Shown one piece after another: positions 29,024 through 39,737 of a DNA stretch of 64,000 nucleotides. The notes beneath the pieces are model-generated. The model worked only from the letters and a program-made list of their open reading frames with translations, did no database searches and was not told where the DNA came from. The position numbers and the translations under genes were made by a program. Position 1 is the stretch's first letter; each line of letters begins with the position of its first letter. This DNA is from Microbacterium commune. Lineage in GTDB: Bacteria > Actinomycetota > Actinomycetes > Actinomycetales > Microbacteriaceae. The stretch spans positions 861,727 to 925,726 of the forward strand of contig NZ_JACSPX010000001.1 in NCBI RefSeq assembly GCF_014836945.1, written 5' to 3'.

Positions 29024-29722
29024 TCAGTCGGCAGGAGGCGCGAGCGGATCGGATGCCGCGCGCAGCGCCTGCTCGACGGTCGAGCCGACCAGGGCCGAGA
29101 GGTAGCCGCCCGGGTTGTCGACCCCGACGCCGCGCAGCAGACCGGTGGCCTGCTGCACGATGGAGCGGGAGAACTCGGATGCCGTGGCGATCGCCTCGGC
29201 GTACGCCGGCCGATCCGGCTCGGCGATGACGACCGGCTCGCAGCCCATCTCCACGGCCAGGGCCTGGGCGATCGGCAGCACGGCCGCCGGGGCGGTCACG
29301 GCGGCGAAGGCGACCTGCAGCTGTCGCAGGTCGATCGTCGTGCCGGTGAACGAGATGGCCGGATGCACGGCGAGCGGGATCGCCCCGCGCTCGGCGGCCG
29401 GGCGCAGCACCTCGCTGCCGTACGCGGGATCGGTGTGCAGCACGAGCTGACCCATCTGCCAGCCTCCGAGCTCGGCGATGCCGCTGACGAGCCCTGGCAG
29501 CTCGGCGTGCGGCACGGCGACGATCACGAGCTCGCTGCGCCGCGTCACCTCCAGCGCATCCAGCACGGGCACGCCGGGCAGGACGGCGGCCGCTCGGTCG
29601 TCGTCCGAGCCGGAGGTGATGCCGGTGATCGCGTGGCCGGCGCCGGCGAGCGCGGCTCCGATGATCGGGCCGACGCGGCCCGCGCCGATGATGCCGATGC
29701 CCAGGCGCCCCTCGCGCGTCAT
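29024..29722 (-). CDS. Rossmann-like and DUF2520 domain-containing protein
   Basis: ATG 29722 overlaps the PH-domain gene stop as ATGA and gives 232 residues. The N-terminal nucleotide-binding fold carries GIGIIGAGRVGPIIGAALAG, and the C-terminal DUF2520 region follows (LAVHPAISFTGT; GVDNPGGYLSALVGSTVEQA). Family members resemble pyrroline-carboxylate or ketopantoate reductases and often sit beside panC in actinobacteria. No panC follows here; the next gene is convergent. Confidence 0.88.
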   Translation of the reverse strand: MTREGRLGIGIIGAGRVGPIIGAALAGAGHAITGITSGSDDDRAAAVLPGVPVLDALEVTRRSELVIVAVPHAELPGLVSGIAELGGWQMGQLVLHTDPAYGSEVLRPAAERGAIPLAVHPAISFTGTTIDLRQLQVAFAAVTAPAAVLPIAQALAVEMGCEPVVIAEPDRPAYAEAIATASEFSRSIVQQATGLLRGVGVDNPGGYLSALVGSTVEQALRAASDPLAPPAD

Positions 29723-31485
29723 CGCTGCACCCATCCGGGCGGCGGGACCGCCTCGCCGTCGGCGCGCACCGCCTGACCGTCGGCGCGCACCGCCTGACCG
29801 TCGGCGCGCACCGCCTGACCGTCGGCGCGCACCGCGTCGGTCACGTGCTCGGCCCAGCGATGGGTGCGGTCGGCCGAAGCGGCGAGCGCGGCCGCCCGGC
29901 TGACGCCGTCGAGCAGCGCGATCGCGTCGTCGCGCTCGAGACCCGACATCGTGCCGGTGACGGGTCCCGCGACCGAATGGATCTGCCCGTGCGAGACCCG
30001 CTGCAGTCGGTCGATCGGCCCCTGCGAGATCGACAGGCTCTGCAGCCGCGCGAGGGGGAACACGGCGAGGCGTCGCCACAGGAACCCTCGGCGCACCAGC
30101 ACCGCGTGCTCGGTGAGGCGGTATCCGTGCCGCTTCCACGACAGCGGGCGGCGCCAGGCCGCCCGCGCCGGGATGGTCCGGTACGGATCGTCAGCCCCTG
30201 GACCGACCACGCCGTCCTCCCACATCTCCGCGATCTCGGCCGGGGTGATGCCGGGCAGAACCAGTCCGAGGACCCGCTCCACGTCTGCGCGGCGACCGAC
30301 CGGCAGCACGATGTTGAACTGCTGCGCGCTGCCGGATGTCTGCTGCGCGGCGCTCTTGCCCGTCATGCGGTTGATCTTCACCGTCCACCAGCCGAACGGG
30401 CGCCACAGCAGGGACTGCGACACCTCGACCGCGAAGATCCGCCCCGGCGGCAGTGTCTCGGTGACCGTCGTCAGCAGGCCGAAGGTGATGCGCACGCCGT
30501 CCGGGGTCGACGCGATCGAATAGCGCAGCGACTTCGAGATCTGCGCCCAGGTGATGCCGACCACGGCGATGATGAGCGGGATGCCGACGCCCAGGCTGAC
30601 GCCGAGCGTCAGAAGCGCGATCTCGGCGGGATCCTCGCCGTCGCCGCTCATCCCGAGGAACATCGCGACGACGGAGACGACGTAGATGCCGCCGAAGAAG
30701 AGCAGCCACAGCACCGCCGAGACGAGCTGCGAGCCGATCAGCCGCCCGGTGGGGATCTTGACCACGCTCTCGGGTTCGATGTCGGCAAGATCGACCCCTT
30801 CGATCAGACCCGTCACACCCGCGTTCATCGACCCGATGATCGCCTCGCGGGCCGTCTGCGGCGGCGTCGCTCCGGATGCCACGAGTCGAGCGCTGCGGGC
30901 GCCGGCGGCCAGCCGCAGGATGTCGGCGCGCACCGCCTCCGCGACTCCGGTGGAGAGGTATTCGAGGGGCACGTTCGCGTCGTTGCCGGCGCCGACGACC
31001 TCGAGCTTGGCCAGCCCGATCAGGCGCGCGGGGAACGGGCGGGTGAGGTTCACGCCCTGCACCCGATCCAGCGGTGCGCGGCGGTGCGACCGGAACAGCA
31101 GCCCCTTGCGCACCTCGACGTGCTCGCCCGTGATCCGGAACTGCTGGAACCGCCAGAGGAACCAGAACACGGCGATGAGCAGCACGACCAGTCCGAGCAC
31201 GGCCAGCAGCGCGAGCAGCACGAGGTCGTTCTCGAGGACCCAGTCGACGGGGTCGCCGCCGCTGGCGCGGAAGCCCGAGTCGGGAGCGAAGAGCCGAACG
31301 GCCCAGTCGATCACCTTGTCGCGCATGTTGGTGATGATGATGCCCGCCACCACGAGCAGCGCGAGTCCCCCCTTGAACAGGGGGGTGAGCGGATGCATCC
31401 GGTGCCACTCGCCGTCGGCGAGCGACGACGACCCGCCCTGGGGCAGGGCGCCGGGCGCCGTGGGGTGCTGCTCCGGGATGCTCAC
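29719..31485 (-). CDS. Bacterial PH-domain membrane protein (bPH2, YdbT-like), large subunit
   Basis: GTG 31485 overlaps the upstream PH gene stop (GTGA) and gives 588 residues. It has repeated modules of membrane-helix pairs each followed by a bPH2 domain: FRITGEHVEVRKGLLFRSHR, IASTPDGVRITFGLL and RLTEHAVLVRRGFLWRRL. This is the YdbS/YdbT arrangement. It pairs with the 197-residue single-bPH2 protein. The C-terminus contains four in-frame copies of AVRADGQ/E encoded by a 21-bp DNA repeat. Membrane role is unknown. Confidence 0.88.
   Translation of the reverse strand: MSIPEQHPTAPGALPQGGSSSLADGEWHRMHPLTPLFKGGLALLVVAGIIITNMRDKVIDWAVRLFAPDSGFRASGGDPVDWVLENDLVLLALLAVLGLVVLLIAVFWFLWRFQQFRITGEHVEVRKGLLFRSHRRAPLDRVQGVNLTRPFPARLIGLAKLEVVGAGNDANVPLEYLSTGVAEAVRADILRLAAGARSARLVASGATPPQTAREAIIGSMNAGVTGLIEGVDLADIEPESVVKIPTGRLIGSQLVSAVLWLLFFGGIYVVSVVAMFLGMSGDGEDPAEIALLTLGVSLGVGIPLIIAVVGITWAQISKSLRYSIASTPDGVRITFGLLTTVTETLPPGRIFAVEVSQSLLWRPFGWWTVKINRMTGKSAAQQTSGSAQQFNIVLPVGRRADVERVLGLVLPGITPAEIAEMWEDGVVGPGADDPYRTIPARAAWRRPLSWKRHGYRLTEHAVLVRRGFLWRRLAVFPLARLQSLSISQGPIDRLQRVSHGQIHSVAGPVTGTMSGLERDDAIALLDGVSRAAALAASADRTHRWAEHVTDAVRADGQAVRADGQAVRADGQAVRADGEAVPPPGWVQR
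29743..29838. repeat. 21-bp tandem repeat inside the PH-domain gene
   Basis: GGCGCGCACCGCCTGACCGTC is repeated exactly at 29761-29781, 29782-29802 and 29803-29823, with partial units on both sides. A multiple of three, it encodes the heptapeptide AVRADGQ several times near the protein C-terminus, so copy-number changes keep the frame. Confidence 0.93.
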
Positions 31486-32075
31486 AGACCGGTCCGTCGC
31501 GTCTCGGCGACCTCGATGAGGGTGTCGCGCAGCGCCTCGGCTGCCGCCTGTGTCAGACCAGGGATCTGCACGCCGGTGGCGGCCGCGGCGGTGACCATCT
31601 TCAGCTGCGAGAGCCCGAAGACGCGGTCGAGAGGCCCCTGCGTGATGTCGACGAGCTGCATCCGCCCGTACGGCACGGCCACCATCCGCTGCCACAGGAT
31701 GCCGCGGCGGAAGACGATGTCGTCGGGGCGGAGCATGTAGCCGAGCGCCTTCGCCTGCCGGGGCAGGATCGCGAGCGTGATGACGTCGATCGCGATGAGA
31801 GCGCCCGCGGGGATCCAGACCCACGTCATCTCGAGAACGACGGCGGCGATGGCCGCAGCGATCGCGACGATCACGATGATGATCGCGTTCTGCACCAGCT
31901 GCGAGGTCACGTAGCGCGGTGAGATCTGGTGCCAGGTCCCGTCGAGCGCGAGGGCTCCGCTGCCGCGCGGGATGCGGATGCCCGAGTACGTGCCCTCGTC
32001 GAGCACGTCGGCCGCTGCGGGAGCCGGACGTTCGAGGCTCGGCTCACGAGGCGGGTTCGTCTGGCTGTCGCTCAT
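31482..32075 (-). CDS. Bacterial PH-domain membrane protein (bPH2, YdbS-like), small subunit
   Basis: A 197-residue protein: a Pro-rich cytoplasmic tail, two membrane helices (about 62-105), then one bPH2 domain (LRPDDIVFRRGILWQRMVAV; YGRMQLVDITQGPLDRVFGL). It overlaps the DUF3180 gene by 32 bp upstream and the larger PH gene by 4 bp downstream. The small/large pair behind folK is a recurrent actinobacterial arrangement. Function is not established. Confidence 0.88.
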   Translation of the reverse strand: MSDSQTNPPREPSLERPAPAAADVLDEGTYSGIRIPRGSGALALDGTWHQISPRYVTSQLVQNAIIIVIVAIAAAIAAVVLEMTWVWIPAGALIAIDVITLAILPRQAKALGYMLRPDDIVFRRGILWQRMVAVPYGRMQLVDITQGPLDRVFGLSQLKMVTAAAATGVQIPGLTQAAAEALRDTLIEVAETRRTGL

Positions 32076-32508
32076 CAGGATCCTTCGGCAGGGTGCAGAA
32101 CTGTTCCGCGATGAGGGCCACCCCGACCAGCAGCGCTGCGCAGATGATGAGGGCGATCATCGCTACCACCGACCCTACCGGCGCGGGCACCGGGCGGGTG
32201 GAGAGGTAGAGCAGCAGGCCGGCCCCGAAACCGGCGAGGATCGCTCCGAGCAGACTCGACGCTCGCGCCAGGGTGGCGGCGCGCAGCGCCCGGAACGGAT
32301 CGATACGCCGACCGCCGCGGGTGCTGCGCCGCACCGGCACGGCGAGCAGCAGCACGGCGATCGCGATGAGCACGAGCAGCACCGGGAGGAAGCCGGACGG
32401 GGTGAAGGTCGCGCGTCCGGTGACGGTGAGCATGTGGTCGAACGCGAAGCCGGCGCCGGTAGACAGCAGCGCGAGCAGGAGAAGCGACGCGGCCGAGGTG
32501 CGCTTCAT
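32044..32508 (-). CDS. DUF3180 membrane protein
   Basis: A 154-residue protein with four predicted membrane helices (SAASLLLLALLSTGAGFA; FLPVLLVLIAIAVLLLAV; LGAILAGFGAGLLLYL; VVAMIALIICAALLVGVALI) and charged loops. DUF3180 genes typically follow folK in actinobacteria, as here: its ATG overlaps the folK stop (ATGA). Function is unknown. Confidence 0.87.
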   Translation of the reverse strand: MKRTSAASLLLLALLSTGAGFAFDHMLTVTGRATFTPSGFLPVLLVLIAIAVLLLAVPVRRSTRGGRRIDPFRALRAATLARASSLLGAILAGFGAGLLLYLSTRPVPAPVGSVVAMIALIICAALLVGVALIAEQFCTLPKDPDERQPDEPAS

Positions 32509-33047
32509 CGGTCGTCCGACGATCGCAGTCTGCGCACCAGCTCGTCGACTCGGCCCGCGCCGGGGAGCACCGCGTCGGGGTCGATGCTGAGCCAGGGCTC
32601 CAGCACGAAGAGCCGTTCGGCAGCGCGCGGATGCGGCACCTGCAGGTGCGGGGTGTCGCTGGCGAGGTCACCGTAGGCGATCAGGTCGAGGTCGAGCGTG
32701 CGGTCGCCCCAGCGCTCGAGCCGCACCCGACCCTGCTCCTCCTCCACCGCGTGCAGCATGCCGAGCAGCACCTGCGGTGCAAGGCGAGTCGTCATCAGTG
32801 CGACGGCGTTGAGGTAGGGTGGCGCGTCGGGGTCGGGTCCGTCGGGTTTCACCGCGACCGTCTCGATGGGCTCCGACATCACGAGGTCGTCGACCAGCGG
32901 CAGACGACGCAGTCGGTCCGCGGCGGCACGCAGCATCTCACCGCGGTCGCCCTCGTTGGATCCGAGCGCGATCACCGCGACCTGAGGCAGCCGGCCCGGC
33001 CGCGGGTCGGGCGGTGCGGGCAGGTGCGTGAGACGGCGATCCATCAC
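32505..33047 (-). CDS. folK: 2-amino-4-hydroxy-6-hydroxymethyldihydropteridine pyrophosphokinase (HPPK)
   Basis: Transfers pyrophosphate from ATP to hydroxymethyldihydropterin in folate synthesis. It has 180 residues with ALGSNEGDRGEMLRAA near the N-terminus and the HPPK signature RWGDRTLDLDLIAYGD with its metal-binding aspartates, then VPHPRAAERLFVLEPW. GTG 33047 (GTGA overlap with folB) or ATG 33044 could start it. It acts after FolB in the folE-folP-folB-folK set. Confidence 0.95.
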   Translation of the reverse strand: MMDRRLTHLPAPPDPRPGRLPQVAVIALGSNEGDRGEMLRAAADRLRRLPLVDDLVMSEPIETVAVKPDGPDPDAPPYLNAVALMTTRLAPQVLLGMLHAVEEEQGRVRLERWGDRTLDLDLIAYGDLASDTPHLQVPHPRAAERLFVLEPWLSIDPDAVLPGAGRVDELVRRLRSSDDR

Positions 33048-33412
33048 GGTCGCCCCCGGCGGACGGTGACCGACACGTCGGCGAAGCTCTGCTCGATCGG
33101 CGCGCTCGGCTTGTGCACCGTGACCACCACGTTCTGCACGCGCGCATCCTCCAGCGCAGCATCCGCGATGCGATTCGCGAGGGTCTCGATCAGGTTCACC
33201 GGTTCGCCGGCGACGATCGCCGCGACGGTGTCTGCCAGCTCGCCGTAGTGCACGGTGTCGGCGACGTCATCCGACGCGGCCGCCGCGACGAGCGACAGCT
33301 GCAGCGTGAGGTCGACCGTGAACTCCTGGCCCTGCCGACGCTCGAAGTCGAAGACGCCGTGATAGCCGAAGACGGTCAGCCCGGTGAGGGTGATCTCGTC
33401 GAGTTCGTCCAT
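33044..33412 (-). CDS. folB: Dihydroneopterin aldolase
   Basis: Cleaves dihydroneopterin to hydroxymethyldihydropterin and glycolaldehyde. ATG 33412, with GGAG six bases upstream and one base past the folP stop, gives 122 residues: ITLTGLTVFGYHGVFDFERR contains the family YHGV motif, followed by VHYGELADTV, NLIETLANRIAD and VTVHKPSAPI with the catalytic Lys region. Length is normal. Confidence 0.95.
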   Translation of the reverse strand: MDELDEITLTGLTVFGYHGVFDFERRQGQEFTVDLTLQLSLVAAAASDDVADTVHYGELADTVAAIVAGEPVNLIETLANRIADAALEDARVQNVVVTVHKPSAPIEQSFADVSVTVRRGRP

Positions 33413-33413
33413 G

Positions 33414-34208
33414 TCAGGCTCCATCCCACGCGCTCGCCACGGCCAGTGCATCCCGAGTCGCGCCCACATCGTGCACCCGCACCGCCCACGCTCCGGCGCG
33501 TGCGGCGAGTGCGCTCGTCACGGCGGTGGCGAGGTCACGGCGCGACTGGTCGGGCTCACCGTCGAGGGTCTCGGCCAGGAAGCGCTTGCGCGACGTGCCG
33601 ACCAGCACGCGGTGCCCGAGGGCGATGACCTCGTCCAGCCCGCGCAGCACCTCCCAGTTCTGCTCGCCCGACTTCGCGAAGCCGATGCCGGGGTCGAGGA
33701 TGACCCGCGACGGCGCGATGCCGGCGACGGCAGCCGCCGTGACCCGCTCCCGCAGCTCGGATGCGACCTCGCGGGCGATCCGCGCATACTGCGCGCGGGC
33801 GTACATGTCCGTCGACGGTCCGCGCCAATGGCCGATGGCGATGTCGGCATCCAGATCGGCCGCCGTCCTGAGCATCTCGTCGTCGGCGAGGCCACCGGAC
33901 ACGTCGTTCACGATGCGCGCCCCGGCGCGGACGGCTGCGGCTGCGGTGTCGGCGTTGAGCGTGTCGATCGACGTGGGGATGCCGTGGGCGGTGAGCGCCT
34001 CGATCACCGGAAGCACACGGCGCTGCTCCTCGGCGCTGCCGATGCGCTCCGCACCGGGCCGGGTGGACTCGCCGCCCACGTCGATGATGCTGGCTCCCTG
34101 CGCGCGCATCGCGCGAGCGCGCGCGACGGCGATGTCGAGCTCGACGTAGCGGCCGCCATCGCTGAACGAGTCGGGAGTGATGTTCAGGATGCCCCAGATG
34201 CCCGTCAT
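33414..34208 (-). CDS. folP: Dihydropteroate synthase
   Basis: Joins hydroxymethyldihydropterin pyrophosphate with p-aminobenzoate; the sulfonamide target. ATG 34208 overlaps the folE stop (ATGA) and gives 264 residues. Signatures are ILNITPDSFSDGG, IIDVGGESTRPGA, ARIVNDVSGG, ILDPGIGFAKSGEQN and VGTSRKRFL. It is a complete TIM barrel with the pterin site and both mobile loops. Confidence 0.96.
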   Translation of the reverse strand: MTGIWGILNITPDSFSDGGRYVELDIAVARARAMRAQGASIIDVGGESTRPGAERIGSAEEQRRVLPVIEALTAHGIPTSIDTLNADTAAAAVRAGARIVNDVSGGLADDEMLRTAADLDADIAIGHWRGPSTDMYARAQYARIAREVASELRERVTAAAVAGIAPSRVILDPGIGFAKSGEQNWEVLRGLDEVIALGHRVLVGTSRKRFLAETLDGEPDQSRRDLATAVTSALAARAGAWAVRVHDVGATRDALAVASAWDGA

Positions 34209-34828
34209 CCGTGGCCTCCGGCGCCCTGGACACCTGAGCCTGCGGGCGGTGCGCTGATCAGGGCGATGAGCTCGGCGCGGGCGGCCGGATCGGTGAACGC
34301 GCCGCGTGCCGCGATGGTCACCGTGGTCGCCAGCGGCTGTCGCCCGCCGCGCATGGTCACGCATCCGTGCGAGGCGTCGAGCACGACGAGCACGCCGCGG
34401 GTGTCGAGATTCTCGGCGATGGCATCCGCCACCTGCTCGCCGAGCCGCTCCTGCACCTGCGGACGGGTCGCGAGAGTCTCGACGACCTTCACCAGCGCAC
34501 CCAGGCCGACCACCTGCTCACCGGGCAGATAGGCGATGTGCGCGACTCCGGCGAAGGGCAGCAGGTGATGCTCGCACACCGAGCGGAAGCGGATGTCGCG
34601 CATCAGCACCGCCCCGGAGGGCAGGGTGTCCGGCGCCGGCCCTCGCGAGACGCTGATGGTGCGCGCGAGGTGCGACGCCGGGTCCTCGCCGACGCCGGCG
34701 AAGAACTCACCGTACAGCTCGGCCATGCGGCTCGGGGTCTGCGTGAGACCCGGCCGATCCGGGTCCTCGCCGATCGCCTCGAGCAGTTCGCGGGTGAGCC
34801 GCTCGACGCGCGCCCTGTCGACGCTCAC
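34205..34828 (-). CDS. folE: GTP cyclohydrolase I
   Basis: First step of folate synthesis: GTP to dihydroneopterin triphosphate. It has 207 residues with the zinc ligand motif VCEHHLLPF, HIAYLPGEQVVGLGAL(V)K, and SHGCVTMRG containing the third zinc cysteine. GTG 34828 lies one base past the ftsH stop. It opens the folate segment of a long operon running from hpt and ftsH. Confidence 0.96.
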   Translation of the reverse strand: MSVDRARVERLTRELLEAIGEDPDRPGLTQTPSRMAELYGEFFAGVGEDPASHLARTISVSRGPAPDTLPSGAVLMRDIRFRSVCEHHLLPFAGVAHIAYLPGEQVVGLGALVKVVETLATRPQVQERLGEQVADAIAENLDTRGVLVVLDASHGCVTMRGGRQPLATTVTIAARGAFTDPAARAELIALISAPPAGSGVQGAGGHG

Positions 34829-34829
34829 G

Positions 34830-36836
<2,007 letters not shown>

Positions 36837-36915
36837 GATGCGTTCAGCGTACCGCTCGGCACTCAGGCGTCCGCTGAACGTTCACCACGGGCGTACCCGC
36901 GCCAGGCGCGTGCGG

Positions 36916-37467
36916 TCAGCTGTAGACGTGCGGCGCCAGCACGGCGACATCGCGCAGGTTGCGATAGCTCTCGGCGTAGTCGAGGCCGTACCCGACGACG
37001 AACTCGTTCGGGATGTCGAACCCGACGTACTTGCAGTCGATCTGCACCTTCGCCGCCTCGGGCTTGCGCAGCAGTGCGAGCACCTCGATCGACTCGGCGC
37101 CGCGCGACTCGAAGTTCTCGAGCAGCCAGCTCAGCGTCAGGCCCGAGTCGATGATGTCCTCCACGATGAGCACGTGCTTGCCGTGCAGGTCGGTGTCGAG
37201 ATCCTTGCGGATCTGCACCACGCCGCTCGATTTGGTGCTCGCCCCGTAGCTCGAGACGGCCATCCAGTCCATCGACGCGTTCATCGGCAGCCGGCGCGAG
37301 AAGTCCGCCATGACCATCACCGCCCCCTTGAGGACGCCGACCAGCAGGAGGTCCTTGCCGGAGTAGTCGGTGGCCACCTGCGCCGCGAGCTCCTCGAGCT
37401 TCGCGTGGATCTCCTCCTCGGTGACGAGGATGTCGGTCAGGTCGTCCTGGATGTCGGCAGCGCGCAT
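36916..37467 (-). CDS. hpt: Hypoxanthine phosphoribosyltransferase
   Basis: Salvages hypoxanthine or guanine with PRPP. It has 183 residues with LLLVGVLKGAVMVMADFSRR, the flexible-loop region SYGAST, the PRPP-binding motif VLIVEDIIDSGLTLSWL, and the purine-site segment VGFDIPNEFVVGYGLDY. ftsH follows by 79 nt. In many relatives tilS lies directly upstream; here an oppositely oriented DUF937 gene separates them. Confidence 0.95.
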   Translation of the reverse strand: MRAADIQDDLTDILVTEEEIHAKLEELAAQVATDYSGKDLLLVGVLKGAVMVMADFSRRLPMNASMDWMAVSSYGASTKSSGVVQIRKDLDTDLHGKHVLIVEDIIDSGLTLSWLLENFESRGAESIEVLALLRKPEAAKVQIDCKYVGFDIPNEFVVGYGLDYAESYRNLRDVAVLAPHVYS

Positions 37468-37551
37468 GCATAGATCTTAGGTCGATCGACAGGCGCTTCC
37501 GCACTACTGTGAGCGGTGAAGCGGGGCATCCGTCCTGCGTGGAGGGAAGAC

Positions 37552-38076
37552 ATGAACGTCGATGAGATCCTGAAGCAGGTGCCGGTCGATGACATCGCGA
37601 AGCGCTTCGGCGTCAGCCCCGAGGTGGCGCGGCAGGCGGTGCATGAGGGCGGCGCGACGCTGCTCGGCGGTCTGGCGAAGAATGCTGAGAGCGGCGAGGG
37701 CTCGGCCGCCATCGAGAAGGCGCTGAACCGGCACGGCGGCTTCGCCGGCGCCTCGTCGGTCGACGACGTCGACCAGGCCGACGGCGAGAAGATCGTCACG
37801 CACGTCTTCGGCGAGCGCAAGGGCGAGGTCGCCGAGAAGCTCAACAAGAGCGAGAAGACGGCCGGAGGCATCGACTTCGGCAAGCTGCTGCCGATCCTCG
37901 CGCCGATCATCATGGGCATCCTCGCGAACAAGAGCAAGGGCAGCTCGGGCGGCGGCCTGGGCGACATCCTCGGCGGTCTGCTCGGCGGCGACCGCAGCTC
38001 GGGCGGCTCGTCGGGCGGCGGCCTGGGCGGCGGCCTCGGCGACATCCTCGGCGGGCTGTTCGGCGGCCGCAAGTAG
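37552..38076 (+). CDS. DUF937 domain-containing protein
   Basis: ATG 37552 with an upstream GGAGGGAAG gives 174 residues. The N-terminal two-thirds is helical DUF937 (MNVDEILKQVPVDDIAKRFG; QADGEKIVTHVFGERKGEVA), followed by a hydrophobic patch (LLPILAPIIMGILA) and a C-terminal tail of repeated GLGDILGGLLGG blocks rich in Gly and Ser. Function is unknown. The stop codon TAG abuts the tilS stop on the other strand with no spacer. Confidence 0.88.
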   Translation: MNVDEILKQVPVDDIAKRFGVSPEVARQAVHEGGATLLGGLAKNAESGEGSAAIEKALNRHGGFAGASSVDDVDQADGEKIVTHVFGERKGEVAEKLNKSEKTAGGIDFGKLLPILAPIIMGILANKSKGSSGGGLGDILGGLLGGDRSSGGSSGGGLGGGLGDILGGLFGGRK

Positions 38077-39066
38077 CTACCGCGCGCTGAACACGATCTG
38101 CCCGCCTGCCCGTCGTGCGGTGCATGCGGGCAGATCGATCGGCCCCTGGCCCGACCAGTCGGTCACCAGGCGAGCCACTTCGAGGGTCTGCGACCGCGTC
38201 AGGCTGACCCCGAACTCGCTGTCGACGACGAGGCGGATGACGCGATTGCGCAGCGCCGCCGGGTTCGCGGCGAGCGCCGCGACGCTCACGGAGATGCCCG
38301 CTTCGGCATGCTCGACGATGTCTTCGATGGTCTCGTGGATCATCTCGTCGAACGCCTCGGCGTCTTCGCGCAGCTGCTCCGCGGTGCGTGCCAGCGCCTC
38401 GGCGATTCCGGGGCCGAGCTCGGCCTCGAGCACCGGCAGCACCCGGTTGCGGGTGCGCACGCGGGCGTACCTGTCATCGAGGTTGTGCGGGTCGTCCCAG
38501 ACCTCGAGTCCGGATGCCGCGCAGAACGCGCGCGTGGTGACGCGGCGCACCGCGAGCAGCGGCCGGATCCACCGCATCCCGTCATCGCCGGTGCGCACCG
38601 CCGCCATGCCCTGCAGGCTCGCGGCTCCCGAGCCGCGAGCGAGGCCGAGCAGCACGGTCTCCGCCTGGTCGTCGAGGGTGTGTCCCAGCAGCACGGCCGT
38701 CGCACCGCGGTCGGCGGCGCACCGCGCGAGCGCCGTGTGCCGCGCCGCGCGGGCGGCGGCCTCCGGCCCGTCCGGATGCCCGGCATCGACCCGCACGGGC
38801 AGCACGACGGCATCCGCCCCCAGTTCACGAGCCCGGTCGGCGACGCGGGCGGCGACGGCATCCGACCCGGGCTGCAGGCCATGGTCGACGATCGCGGCCA
38901 CCACGCTGTGGCCGAGCTTCCGCGCTTCGAAGACGGTGGCTGCGGTCAGCGCGAGGGAGTCCGCCCCGCCGGAGAGACCGACGACGACGGGGGCAGCGCC
39001 GAGGGGCGCGAGCGCGGCACGGACGGCACGGCGGATTTCGGCGACGGCGGGATCGAGCGAGGGCAC
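38077..39066 (-). CDS. tilS: tRNA(Ile)-lysidine synthetase
   Basis: Converts the wobble cytidine of tRNA-Ile(CAU) to lysidine. It has 329 residues with the PP-loop VGLSGGADSLALTA (about 29-42), HTLDDQAETVLLGLARGSG, and the tRNA-binding WDDPHNLDDRYARVRTRNRVLP. It is of the shorter type without the extra C-terminal domains of E. coli TilS. The start is GTG. It diverges from ppa. Confidence 0.95.
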   Translation of the reverse strand: MPSLDPAVAEIRRAVRAALAPLGAAPVVVGLSGGADSLALTAATVFEARKLGHSVVAAIVDHGLQPGSDAVAARVADRARELGADAVVLPVRVDAGHPDGPEAAARAARHTALARCAADRGATAVLLGHTLDDQAETVLLGLARGSGAASLQGMAAVRTGDDGMRWIRPLLAVRRVTTRAFCAASGLEVWDDPHNLDDRYARVRTRNRVLPVLEAELGPGIAEALARTAEQLREDAEAFDEMIHETIEDIVEHAEAGISVSVAALAANPAALRNRVIRLVVDSEFGVSLTRSQTLEVARLVTDWSGQGPIDLPACTARRAGGQIVFSAR

Positions 39067-39170
39067 GCGTCCAGGCTAGCTGCGGTCACATGTCACGAGA
39101 ACGTCGCCCGAGTAGGCTGGTCTGCGCATCCACCCGTCTTTCGACACCGTCGATCCAAGGAGAACAGCAC

Positions 39171-39662
39171 ATGGGCGCACACGACGCCGTCATCGAGATC
39201 CCGCGCGGAAGCCGCGTGAAGTACGAGGTAGACCACGAGACCGGTCGCGTCCACCTCGACCGCGTCCTGTACACCACCTTCGGCTACCCGGCCGACTACG
39301 GCTACTTCGACAACACGCTCGGCGAGGACGGCGACCCGCTCGACGTGCTCGTGCTGCTCGACCACGCGATCTACCCGGGCGTCGTCGTGAACGTGCGCCC
39401 CGTCGCCGTGCTCAAGATGAGCGACGAGGCCGGCGGCGACGACAAGCTCGTCGCCGTGCTGTCGAAGGACCCGCGCTGGGCGCACATCCAGGACATCGAC
39501 GACCTGCCCGAGTACACCAAGAAGGAGATCGCGCACTTCTTCGAGCACTACAAGGACCTCGAGCCCAACAAGTGGGTCAAGGTCGACGCGTGGGGCGACG
39601 CCGCCGAGGCGCAGCGCATCCTCGACGAGGCCATCGAGCGCTTCGCGAACGACGGTCACTGA
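39171..39662 (+). CDS. ppa: Inorganic pyrophosphatase
   Basis: Hydrolyses pyrophosphate to phosphate. ATG 39171 with AAGGAG upstream gives 163 residues. Active-site motifs are VIEIPRGSRVKYEVDHETG, YPADYGYFDNT, EDGDPLDVLVLL (metal-binding aspartates) and KDPRW. It is the family I hexameric type. A bidirectional terminator follows. Confidence 0.97.
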   Translation: MGAHDAVIEIPRGSRVKYEVDHETGRVHLDRVLYTTFGYPADYGYFDNTLGEDGDPLDVLVLLDHAIYPGVVVNVRPVAVLKMSDEAGGDDKLVAVLSKDPRWAHIQDIDDLPEYTKKEIAHFFEHYKDLEPNKWVKVDAWGDAAEAQRILDEAIERFANDGH

Positions 39663-39685
39663 CCCGCGCACCCCGCATCTGCAGC

Positions 39686-39715
39686 AGAACCCCCGGCCTG
39701 TCGGTCGGGGGTTCT
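39686..39715. terminator. Bidirectional hairpin terminator between ppa and the M23 gene
   Basis: AGAACCCCCG pairs perfectly with CGGGGGTTCT across a 10-base loop. It lies between convergent stops at 39662 and 39738, and a T-containing stretch (TGTCGTTCT) follows on the plus strand. Confidence 0.82.
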
Positions 39716-39737
39716 GTCGTTCTCGGTGCTGTGCGGG

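Noticed and set aside
29719..31824. Extended N-termini of several genes (PH protein, sulfatase, GH20, folP, binding protein, LCP)
   Set aside because: The extra codons overlap upstream genes out of frame and lack family similarity. The 4-nt overlaps or ribosome-binding sites support the shorter starts given.
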